From assembly GCA_046759305.1 (NCBI GenBank), contig JBHIBY010000039.1:1-24501 (forward strand): DNA of 24,501 bases, written 5' to 3'. The translations under genes and the position numbers were made by a program. Each line of letters starts with the position of its first letter. The first letter of the stretch is position 1. This DNA comes from JADFRG01 sp046759305. Its GTDB lineage: Bacteria > Chloroflexota > Anaerolineae > Anaerolineales > E44-bin32. This document shows positions 8,123-14,610 of the stretch, in pieces. The notes below the pieces were generated by a model. The model searched no databases. It was not told the DNA's origin and was given only the letters and a program-made list of their open reading frames with translations.

Positions 8123-8571
8123 GTGCCCCCACGCAGGTCCAGGATGAGGTCCCGCACATCGCCAGCGGATTGAGCGACCGGTTGCGCAGCTTGACCGTGG
8201 CCTTGGACCGCCTCGATCGGCTCGAGTCCGGCAGTGGTGAGTGGCTCTCGAGGTTCAAGGAGAGCGAGCTCTCAGCGGCCTCGATCGAAATGACGCTCCG
8301 GGCGCTCCGCAGCGCCGCCGATCCGATTAACTTCTCGGCGCTTGCGACGCTTGCCAATGCCGATGCGCTCTCGATGGATCAGCTCATCGAGGCCACGGGA
8401 GTGTTGCGTCTGACGTTGTCCGAACGATTGAACGACCTGGTGCAGGTGGGCCTAGTGAGCAGAAACATCGATACGGACCACGTGCAAACCACGTTGGCGG
8501 GGAACAGTATCGTTCAGCTCATCAAGCGCATCGCTTCCGAGGTGAGCGGCCAGTACCTAGAATCCCAGTGA
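8119..8571 (+). CDS. Winged-helix (ArsR-like fold) protein, possible cluster regulator
   Basis: This 150-residue protein appears to start at TTG 8119, which overlaps the TGA of the preceding gene (TTGA), so translation is probably coupled. Residues 1-65 are helical and charged. Residues 70-140 resemble a winged helix-turn-helix: INFSALATLAN, then LSMDQLIEATGV, LRLTLSERLNDLVQVGLV as the recognition helix, and a short wing before LAGNSIVQLI. The length and fold fit ArsR-like repressors. Known sHdr-linked regulators of this family sense sulfur compounds through cysteines, but this protein contains none, so a different input would be required. It could regulate the sHdr/lipoate genes or act elsewhere. 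The fold call is moderate and the regulatory role is inference from position. Confidence 0.6.
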   Translation: MSAPTQVQDEVPHIASGLSDRLRSLTVALDRLDRLESGSGEWLSRFKESELSAASIEMTLRALRSAADPINFSALATLANADALSMDQLIEATGVLRLTLSERLNDLVQVGLVSRNIDTDHVQTTLAGNSIVQLIKRIASEVSGQYLESQ

Positions 8572-8581
8572 GCGAATAACG

Positions 8582-8641
8582 ATGCAGATGAAATGCCCCT
8601 ATTGCCAGGAAACCGGGAGCCTAAGGATCGCGAATCTATGA
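8582..8641 (+). CDS. Possible 19-codon leader ORF with a CPYC motif
   Basis: A tiny frame reads MQMKCPYCQETGSLRIANL. It begins 10 bases after the preceding stop, and its TGA overlaps the ATG of the first lipoate-binding protein gene (ATGA at 8638-8641). The arrangement would suit translational coupling, and the CPYC pair is suggestive of metal or thiol chemistry. However, a frame this short arises easily by chance and no strong Shine-Dalgarno is present. It may simply be untranslated leader. Confidence 0.2.
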   Translation: MQMKCPYCQETGSLRIANL

Positions 8642-9105
8642 CCATTGCCAACAACTGCAACATACCGGAAGACCTTTACTACTGGGTCAGGGAGCATGTC
8701 TGGCTGCGCCCGGAAGAGGATGGGACGGTGACTCTCGGATTGACCGATCCGGCCCAGCACCTGGCCGGCGGGATTGTCTCTGCCACTCCCAAAAAGGTTG
8801 GGAGACGTGTGAAGAAGGGAAAGAGCGCTGGGATCATTGAGAGCGGCAAGTGGGTAGGACCGGTCAAGTCACCCGTCAACGGGGAAATCGTGGCGGCCAA
8901 TCAGACTGTCATAAGCAACCCGAAGATCCTAAACTCCGATCCTTATGGAGAAGGGTGGTTCGTTCGGGTGCAGCCCGAGGATTGGGATACCGACAAGGTA
9001 GACCTGCTGACTGGAGCCGAAGCACTGGAGAGCTATGGTGCCTTCCTGATGGAGGAGGGGATCGACTGCGCTGGGCGAGCCGGAGGCGCCCAGCCAGGAG
9101 CATAG
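8638..9105 (+). CDS. lbpA: Lipoate-binding protein LbpA, copy 1 (GcvH-like)
   Basis: This 155-residue lipoyl-domain protein resembles the H protein of glycine cleavage but is longer. It belongs with the LbpA proteins that serve sHdr sulfur oxidation in the cytoplasm. The swinging-arm lysine is Lys71 in IESGKWVGP, flanked by the hairpin strands of the lipoyl domain (GKSAGIIES, VNGEIVAAN). The N-terminus NCNIPEDLYYW is shared with copy 2. I prefer the ATG at 8638 over the in-frame ATG at 8593 because it aligns the N-termini of all three copies and places each lysine at residue 71. In the family, the lipoyl dithiol carries sulfur or intermediates to the Hdr-like enzyme. No glycine cleavage genes (gcvT, gcvP) are nearby, which argues against a GcvH role. 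Confidence 0.88.
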   Translation: MTIANNCNIPEDLYYWVREHVWLRPEEDGTVTLGLTDPAQHLAGGIVSATPKKVGRRVKKGKSAGIIESGKWVGPVKSPVNGEIVAANQTVISNPKILNSDPYGEGWFVRVQPEDWDTDKVDLLTGAEALESYGAFLMEEGIDCAGRAGGAQPGA

Positions 9106-9177
9106 AAGTCCGAGCGTCCTGTGGCCATCAAATGCAGGCTACGATAGGGTGCGTGCCTCGAGCGACTTCGACAAGCA

Positions 9178-9648
9178 ATGGCAATTTACAACGGTTGTGA
9201 AATCCCTGAAGATCTCTACTACCACCCGGAGTTCGACCTCTGGATGCGCTTTGAAGGCGACTCACTGGCACTCATGGGGATAACGGACATCGCTCAGACA
9301 TTGGCGGGAAAGCTGCTGTCGATCCGTTTCAAATCAGTCGGCAAAAAAATAAGATCAGGCAAGAGTGCCGCGACCATCGAGAGTGCCAAGTGGGTCGGAC
9401 CTTTTGTGGTTCCCTTCGAAGCCGAGATCCTGGAGACCAATGAGCAGACTTTCTCAGAGGACATGCTGATCGCGAACAAGGATCCATACGGTAGGGGTTG
9501 GCTCGTGAAAGCTAACCTGAGTCACCCGGAAGCTGTGAGGAGTACGCTGATTACCGGTCAGGAGGCCGTTAGCCACTTTCAAAGGAAGATCGAGGAAAAC
9601 GACATACGTTGCTTCCGATGTGCAGAAGATGAAGGGTTTGATGTATAG
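9178..9648 (+). CDS. lbpA: Lipoate-binding protein LbpA, copy 2 (GcvH-like)
   Basis: This 156-residue protein is a close paralogue of the upstream copy. It shares CEIPEDLYY near the N-terminus, SGKSAATIESAKWVGP around the lipoyl Lys71, and the NKDPYGRGWLVK strand after the domain. The ESAKWVGP context is typical of sHdr-associated LbpA rather than GcvH (ESVKA). The C-terminus ends in a cysteine pair within IRCFRCAEDEG, and copy 1 has a single cysteine there (IDCAGRAG). The start at 9178 lacks a strong Shine-Dalgarno, and a 72-base gap separates it from copy 1. The role is probably the same as copy 1, with possible division of labour between forms. The family assignment is firm and the functional split is inference. 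Confidence 0.88.
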   Translation: MAIYNGCEIPEDLYYHPEFDLWMRFEGDSLALMGITDIAQTLAGKLLSIRFKSVGKKIRSGKSAATIESAKWVGPFVVPFEAEILETNEQTFSEDMLIANKDPYGRGWLVKANLSHPEAVRSTLITGQEAVSHFQRKIEENDIRCFRCAEDEGFDV

Positions 9649-9724
9649 CGATTCGTGCCGGCTGAAAAGAGGGTAACAGGGAGAAGGGCACCTATTCGAA
9701 CAGACCAAGACAGGGGAGGATTCG

Positions 9725-10168
9725 ATGGCTTCTACAACCGGATACTTCATCCCGCAGGACAGGCACTACGATGGCGACAGCCACATGTGGGCAAAGATGG
9801 ATTCGGATGTACAAATTGTCGTCGGAATCGATGAGCTTGGACTGGCTTCACTGGGGGATCTGGCCTACCTGACTCTGCAGGCGACAGGAGTGGCTGTTCG
9901 GCGCGGTGACTCGCTGGGCACAATCGAGGCGACCAAGATGACCGGGGACATTGTCGCACCCATTACCGGTTTGCTGATCGATCGGAACGAGCAAGCCGTG
10001 GGCGATCCCTCCGTCGTGAACCGCGATCCTTATGGGGAGGGATGGCTGGTCGCGATACAGCCGCGAGCGTGGGAGAAAGAGGCGGTCAAGCTGGTCTCCG
10101 GCGAGGCCATACCGAAATGGGTGGATGCGGAAATAGAACGCTATCGAGCCGAGGGATGGATCGATTGA
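9725..10168 (+). CDS. Divergent lipoate-binding protein, copy 3 (GcvH-like)
   Basis: This 147-residue lipoyl-domain protein is more distant from the other two. It keeps the fold and the lysine at position 71 (TIEATKMTGDI), but lacks the ESxKWVGP context and the CxIPEDLYY N-terminus (here GYFIPQDRHY). It contains no cysteine. The shared RDPYGEGWLV segment after the lipoyl hairpin confirms common ancestry. A good ribosome site (AGGGGAGGATTCG) precedes the ATG at 9725. It overlaps the following ligase gene, which suggests that this ligase is expressed with it. It may serve a separate step or partner of the sulfur pathway, or it may be a second type of LbpA. A role in glycine cleavage cannot be excluded from the domain alone, but no supporting genes are present. 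Confidence 0.82.
   Translation: MASTTGYFIPQDRHYDGDSHMWAKMDSDVQIVVGIDELGLASLGDLAYLTLQATGVAVRRGDSLGTIEATKMTGDIVAPITGLLIDRNEQAVGDPSVVNRDPYGEGWLVAIQPRAWEKEAVKLVSGEAIPKWVDAEIERYRAEGWID
10151..10155 (+). promoter_or_regulatory. Shine-Dalgarno near the ligase start
   Basis: GAGGG abuts the ATG at 10156 but is well spaced (9 bases) for the in-frame TTG at 10165, whose TTGA overlaps the previous stop. The true start of the ligase may therefore be 10165. Confidence 0.4.
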
Positions 10169-11292
10169 GCAACTGGCGCCTTATCACGGACGATGGGGTT
10201 TCGGCAGCCTTCGGGTTGGCCACTGATACTGTACTTGCCAGGCGCGTTGGTGTCGGTGAATCAGTTCCGACCCTAAGACTCTATACCTACCGCTCCCACT
10301 GCGCCCTGGTCGGGCGCTTTCAGAATGTCAGAAACGAGATACGTCTGGACTATTGCCAAGCCAACGACATCTCCGTTAACCGAAGGCCGACCGGAGGTGG
10401 GGCCATCCTCATGGGCGCAGATCAGCTGGGGGTGGCGCTCACCCTGCCCGGCCGGGGGGATGAGACCTATAGCCGCGCCAGGGCGCTCATGGTCCAATTC
10501 TCAGCGGGGATCCTCCACGGACTGAATCGGCTGGGCGTCGAGGCTCAATTCCGCCGCAAGAATGACATTGAAGTGGATGGGAGGAAGCTCGTGGGGCTCG
10601 GTATCTATCGGGCACCAACCGGTGGGTTGTTGTTTCACGCCTCCATTCTCGTGGACCTCGATGTCGAGCTGATGCTCCACGTGCTGAACACTCCCTTTGA
10701 GAAGATCTCCGACAAGGAGATTTCGACCGTAGCCGCTCGTGTATCTACCATCCGCAAAGAGACGGGTACCATGATCAGCCTAGAGGAGGTTCGGCGCGAA
10801 ATCGCTCGAGGCTATGCGGCCGCCTTCCAGGTCGAGCTGACTCCAAGGAATATCACAGAGGACGAGCAGTCGGAGATGGCCTCGCTTGTGTCAACCAAGT
10901 ACCTCTCGAACGATTGGATCTTCCAACAGACGGCGGTTCCCGACAGCTTCGGGAACGCAAGGGTGAAGACACCGGCCGGTTTGCTTGAGGCCCAGGTGAC
11001 GATGGCGGGAAGCACGCTTAAATCCGTGCTGATCGGAGGCGATTTCTTTGCCGATGAGGCGGCCGTAGCCGACATAGAAGCCAACCTGCGCTGGCACCCG
11101 AGCAAAGCTGGTGAGGTCGGAGAGACCATCGCGGCAGCCTATGACCGGCGGCGCAGCGAACTGGATGGAGTCCCCCGGGATAGCTTGACAGATGTAGTCC
11201 TGAAAGCTGTAAGACGCGCCATGGCGAGCGAATCGAGGATGCGATCCGATCCCTACGGATGTTTTGTGTCTCCGGGAGGGGCGAGTGACTGA
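10156..11292 (+). CDS. Lipoate-protein ligase with LplA and LplB-like domains, sLpl(AB) type
   Basis: This protein of about 378 residues is a lipoate/octanoate-protein ligase that would attach the cofactor to the neighbouring lipoate-binding proteins. The N-terminal LplA-like domain shows the lipoate-binding loop (NRRPTGGGAILMGADQ, about 75-90) and KNDIEVDGRKLVGLGIY. There, Lys144 aligns with the conserved lysine that contacts the acyl-adenylate in LplA. The C-terminal 110 residues (VKTPAGLLEAQVTMAG, then VLIGGDFFADEAAVADIE) resemble the small accessory LplB/C-terminal domain, so it is a fused AB form as in sHdr-linked ligases. It starts inside the end of the third lipoate-binding gene (ATG 10156, alternative TTG 10165). 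Its stop overlaps the start of the radical-SAM gene. Confidence 0.85.
   Translation: MDRLSNWRLITDDGVSAAFGLATDTVLARRVGVGESVPTLRLYTYRSHCALVGRFQNVRNEIRLDYCQANDISVNRRPTGGGAILMGADQLGVALTLPGRGDETYSRARALMVQFSAGILHGLNRLGVEAQFRRKNDIEVDGRKLVGLGIYRAPTGGLLFHASILVDLDVELMLHVLNTPFEKISDKEISTVAARVSTIRKETGTMISLEEVRREIARGYAAAFQVELTPRNITEDEQSEMASLVSTKYLSNDWIFQQTAVPDSFGNARVKTPAGLLEAQVTMAGSTLKSVLIGGDFFADEAAVADIEANLRWHPSKAGEVGETIAAAYDRRRSELDGVPRDSLTDVVLKAVRRAMASESRMRSDPYGCFVSPGGASD
11274..11280 (+). promoter_or_regulatory. Shine-Dalgarno deciding the first radical-SAM gene start
   Basis: GGGAGGG lies four bases before the GTG at 11285. This favours that GTG over the ATG at 11264, which lies upstream of the motif. 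Confidence 0.65.
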
Positions 11293-12271
11293 TCTGGTCT
11301 GGATGGAAACTCCCCTTCCCACGCCAGCCACGGTGCGCATCGACCCAGCCTGCTTGGAAATACGCCGGGCGCGCTTCGCGGACCAGATCACATTTCACAC
11401 CCCGGGCTTGAAGCGCTATAAGACTTCGGATTATGCCCACCAAGAACCGGGTGAGTACGTGTCCATCAGCCTTACAGGCACCGCCTGCGCCCTGAGCTGC
11501 GAACACTGCAATATGAGTGTGCTGCGTGGCATGGCGGACTTGGGCCAATTTGATGGAACCCTGTTCGAGCTTTGCGAGTTGCTTGTTGAACGGGGTGCGC
11601 GCGGGGTCTTGATCTCCGGTGGCAGCGATCGGCTCGGACGAGTTCCACTTCTACGGCATGTCCCTGATTTGGTACGCATCCGTGAGGAGCTCAAGCTCGC
11701 GATCCGAGTGCACACTGGACTCCCAGATGAGCGGACTTGCAGGGCGCTGGCTGAAGTTGATTTAGACGGTGCCATGATCGACGTCATCGGCCATAGGGAC
11801 ACCATTCAGCAGGTCTATCATCTGGCATCGGGACCCGAGCATTATGAGCATGCACTGGCACAGTTAGAGCTGCACGGAGTACCCGCGATCCCGCACATCA
11901 TCTTGGGGCTACATTTTGGAGAGATGTTGGGCGAGTGGCGCGCACTCGAGATGGTCGCCGCCCACCCGCCCAAGCTTTTGGTTTTAGTGATCCTGATGCC
12001 CCTCACCGGCACTCCTATGGCTGGCGCTCAGCCACCCTCAGCAGACGAGATCGGTGCGTACTTCGAGCTCGCACGCAAGAGGATGCCGGACATACCGATC
12101 ATGTTGGGATGCGCCCGCCCGCTGCGTCCAATCAAGGCCGAAATCGATCGTTTGGCCATCGACGCGGGTCTGAACGGAATCGCCTATCCGGCGGAAGGTA
12201 TAGTCGACTATGCGCGCGAGCGTGGGCTAGAACCGCATTTCATCAACGCTTGTTGCGGCGTGACATGGTGA
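11285..12271 (+). CDS. lipS1: Radical-SAM lipoyl synthase component LipS1
   Basis: This 328-residue radical-SAM protein has the cluster motif CALSCEHC (Cys68, Cys72, Cys75). In the split lipoyl synthase first characterised in Thermococcus, LipS1 and LipS2 together insert two sulfur atoms into a protein-bound octanoyl group, replacing LipA. The C-terminus FINACCGVTW carries a cysteine pair (Cys323/324) that could contribute to an auxiliary cluster. Another cysteine is in MLGCARPLRP. I chose GTG 11285 because of the GGGAGGG just upstream. The gene overlaps the ligase stop by 8 bases and is followed by the second radical-SAM gene. Radical-SAM identity is certain. LipS1 rather than another biotin-synthase-like enzyme is inferred from the pair, the ligases and the lipoyl proteins. 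Which of the two genes is named 1 or 2 is less certain. Confidence 0.8.
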   Translation: MTDLVWMETPLPTPATVRIDPACLEIRRARFADQITFHTPGLKRYKTSDYAHQEPGEYVSISLTGTACALSCEHCNMSVLRGMADLGQFDGTLFELCELLVERGARGVLISGGSDRLGRVPLLRHVPDLVRIREELKLAIRVHTGLPDERTCRALAEVDLDGAMIDVIGHRDTIQQVYHLASGPEHYEHALAQLELHGVPAIPHIILGLHFGEMLGEWRALEMVAAHPPKLLVLVILMPLTGTPMAGAQPPSADEIGAYFELARKRMPDIPIMLGCARPLRPIKAEIDRLAIDAGLNGIAYPAEGIVDYARERGLEPHFINACCGVTW

Positions 12272-12293
12272 ATTAGATCTAGGAGAAAATGGC

Positions 12294-13403
12294 ATGGCCA
12301 AAGTCAACGTTCCTTCGCGCCAGCAATCTGAGTACTTTCAAATCAGCCCAGACTACGTCCGCATCAGCATGGCGGCCGCTATCGAGCTCGGCCTAAAGCC
12401 TGGCCGGATCGATCGCTGCAACTGTAACTGCATCAATCTGCTCCTGAACTACCCGGAGGGATGCTACGCCAATTGCATCTACTGCGGACTCGCTCGAGAA
12501 CGGCCGGGGGTGCCGGAGGAGAACACCTTCATCCGAGTGGCCTGGCCGCTCTATTCCACAGACCTTGTCGCGGAGCAAATCGGGAAGGTCGAACGTGAGC
12601 GAGGCGTGGGCCGGGTCTGCATCGCTCAAGTACAGGATCACCGTGCTTACGAAGACCTTGTAGACATGATCGGTCGCGTGCGACAGGCCGCCCGCGAGGT
12701 GCCGATCTCGGCCTTGGTGAGTGCCACGACCCTGGACGAAGACCGGCTGCACGTCATCAAAGAGGCCGGCGCGGACATCATCGGAGTTGGCCTGGACGCG
12801 GCCGCAGAGGAGCTGTTTCATGACACACGCGGGCGAGGCGCTCGAAGCCCGCATGACTGGGAGCATCACTGGCGGATCATCAGGGCTGCCCGCAGGATCT
12901 ACGGGCCAATGAAAGTCAATTGCCACATCATCGTGGGACTGGGAGAGACTGATTTGGAGCTGGTTGATCTCTTCTACCAGCTCCGGTCCGAGCAGATCGC
13001 AGGATACTTGTTTTCATTTAACCCGGAACCCGGAACAGAGATGCAGAATGTCGAACGCGCGCCCACGCATCGTCTGCGTCGCATTCAACTGGTAAAGCAT
13101 TTGATTGAAGAGCGCGACCTGCCTCGGGAGGTATTTACATTTGACCGAAGTGGCAGCCTCGTTGGTTTAGAAGCTCCAAAAACGACGGTCGAGGTGACGA
13201 TCGATACGGGACTCCCGTTTATGACCGACGGCTGCCCGGACCGGGTTGGTGAGCTGGCCTGCAACCGACCTTATGGCTCCTACCGTCCCGGCGAGGAATA
13301 TCGCGATTATCCGTTCCGGCCCAATTCACGCGATCTCATCCAAATCAGGCAAGAGATGCGGCTCGAGCAAGTCTGGTCCAATCTAACCGAGGCCGTCGCT
13401 TGA
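12294..13403 (+). CDS. lipS2: Radical-SAM lipoyl synthase component LipS2
   Basis: This 369-residue radical-SAM protein has the cluster motif CYANCIYC (Cys57, Cys61, Cys64). Just before it is an unusual cysteine group RCNCNC (Cys42/44/46), a candidate ligand set for an auxiliary Fe-S cluster that could supply sulfur. The later segments DAAAEELFHDTRG, KVNCHIIVGLGETD and SFNPEPGTEMQN match the SAM barrel of the biotin/lipoyl synthase group. More cysteines lie near the C-terminus (TDGCPDRVGELACNRPYGSY). A good ribosome site (TAGGAGAAAATGGC) precedes ATG 12294, 22 bases after the first radical-SAM gene. It would act with that protein to sulfurate octanoyl groups on the LbpA proteins in the cytoplasm. 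Alternative radical-SAM functions are possible but the context is strong. Confidence 0.82.
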   Translation: MAKVNVPSRQQSEYFQISPDYVRISMAAAIELGLKPGRIDRCNCNCINLLLNYPEGCYANCIYCGLARERPGVPEENTFIRVAWPLYSTDLVAEQIGKVERERGVGRVCIAQVQDHRAYEDLVDMIGRVRQAAREVPISALVSATTLDEDRLHVIKEAGADIIGVGLDAAAEELFHDTRGRGARSPHDWEHHWRIIRAARRIYGPMKVNCHIIVGLGETDLELVDLFYQLRSEQIAGYLFSFNPEPGTEMQNVERAPTHRLRRIQLVKHLIEERDLPREVFTFDRSGSLVGLEAPKTTVEVTIDTGLPFMTDGCPDRVGELACNRPYGSYRPGEEYRDYPFRPNSRDLIQIRQEMRLEQVWSNLTEAVA

Positions 13404-13478
13404 GGCTCGCCAAGACCTTGCCTGCGGCTGTTGGCGAGTGCGGTCTTACATCGCTCCTGCGCCCGAGATGACGATCGT

Positions 13479-14465
13479 ATGACTCCCTCAAGGATCCGTC
13501 TTCTCGACCTGGGAACCGTGCCAGCCTGGCAGTCACAAGCCCTCTATCACGCCATCGCCGAACGGATGCGCCCTGACAGGCCGGACACCATCATCCTCTG
13601 CCGGCCGGGCTCCCCGCATCTCTGCTTGGGGTACCACCAGGTTTACGACGAGGTTTTGGACCGGCAAGAATGCAAGCGTCGGTCATTGCCGGTCTACCGC
13701 AGGCGACTTGGTGGGGGGGCAACCTATCTCGACTCCGATCAGATCTTCTATCAGTGCATCTTTCACTACACTCGAATCCCGGTATTCGTGGACCGTATTT
13801 ACGCCCAGATGCTCGCCGCGCCGGTCAAGACACTACGCAGACTGGGAATTCCGGCCGGCCTGGTCTCCACCAATGAGATTGTGGCGGATGGCAAACGGCT
13901 CGCCGGCGTGGGTGGAGGACGCATCGGAGAGGCGAGTGTGGTGGTCGGTAACCTACTTCTCGATTTCGACTACGAACTCATGGCTCGAGTGTGGAGGGTT
14001 CCGTGGGAGCCTTTCCGCGAACTGGCCTCTTGGGCACTGGGACAGCACTTAACTACGCTTCGAGCCAACGGCATCGCGGCGTCCCTCGGTAGCATCCAGC
14101 AAATACTCGAAGAAGAGTTCTCGCGCGCTCTCGGGCGTCCGCTGGAGCTCGGGAGGGTCACTCCAGGGGAGAGAAGCCAGTCCGAACGGGCGGCGCTGCG
14201 TTTGACGTCTCAGGAGTACCTGAACCTCCATGCATCGAACGGCCGAGGAGAGCCCATGCAGGCGCTGAAGATCGCGGCCGGTGTATATGTGCACGCAGAG
14301 GTAGCCGAAATGAACGGCTATCGAATTCAAGCCAGCCTGCTTTCTCGGGATGGCATTATTCGCCGCGCCCACCTGGAGTCAATTCCGGCCAAATCCTGGA
14401 TCGACCCTGCCGATCGGCTGACCGGTGTGCCAATTGAGGATTGGAAGCGTTGCCTCAGCAATTGA
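13479..14465 (+). CDS. Second lipoate-protein ligase family protein (divergent)
   Basis: This 328-residue protein of the biotin/lipoate ligase fold is distinct from the ligase at 10156. The ligand loop is RRRLGGGATYLDSDQIFY (about 74-91). The usual lysine motif reads TNEIVADGKRLAGVGGGR, so Arg140 stands where the first ligase has Lys144, with Lys139 one residue earlier. A C-terminal stretch (LKIAAGVYVHAEVAEMNGYR) resembles the accessory LplB-type domain. It could be an octanoyl or lipoyl transferase, a ligase for one of the three lipoyl proteins, or an amidotransferase. I place the start at ATG 13479 because similarity begins at IRLLDLGTVP. An in-frame TTG at 13431 is the alternative. A 75-base gap follows the LipS2 gene. 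Confidence 0.78.
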   Translation: MTPSRIRLLDLGTVPAWQSQALYHAIAERMRPDRPDTIILCRPGSPHLCLGYHQVYDEVLDRQECKRRSLPVYRRRLGGGATYLDSDQIFYQCIFHYTRIPVFVDRIYAQMLAAPVKTLRRLGIPAGLVSTNEIVADGKRLAGVGGGRIGEASVVVGNLLLDFDYELMARVWRVPWEPFRELASWALGQHLTTLRANGIAASLGSIQQILEEEFSRALGRPLELGRVTPGERSQSERAALRLTSQEYLNLHASNGRGEPMQALKIAAGVYVHAEVAEMNGYRIQASLLSRDGIIRRAHLESIPAKSWIDPADRLTGVPIEDWKRCLSN

Positions 14466-14469
14466 TGGG

Positions 14470-14601
14470 ATGCGTATTAAGCCACAAGGCCTCGGGCTAG
14501 CGGCAGACAGTGCTGGACAAGAGAGCGCGGGTCACAAGTATGCGATCCGAACCTACCTGGGGGCGGCAAAGGTAACCGAAGTCTATGTTCAGCTTGGGTG
14601 A
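14470..14601 (+). CDS. Candidate 43-residue small protein between ligase and Soe-like genes
   Basis: This frame begins at ATG 14470, 4 bases after the ligase stop, and ends at TGA 14601, 9 bases before the next gene. It fills the gap exactly as an operon gene would. The predicted peptide starts MRIKPQGLGLAADSAGQ and ends in a strand-like tail, RTYLGAAKVTEVYVQLG. It has no cysteine, signal peptide or membrane segment. I do not recognise it. It could be a real small subunit or chaperone, or a decayed remnant. Its size means chance cannot be excluded. The frame is too short for routine gene calling. Confidence 0.35.
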   Translation: MRIKPQGLGLAADSAGQESAGHKYAIRTYLGAAKVTEVYVQLG

Positions 14602-14610
14602 AGTACCGAG

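Noticed and set aside
5896..8565. Ten-base repeat TACCTAGAAT occurring near 5897 and 8556
   Set aside because: Two short copies, one inside a coding region, are consistent with chance.
8638..10168. Glycine cleavage H proteins
   Set aside because: Lengths, the ESxKWVGP context and sHdr/LipS neighbours fit LbpA better, and no gcvT or gcvP is present.
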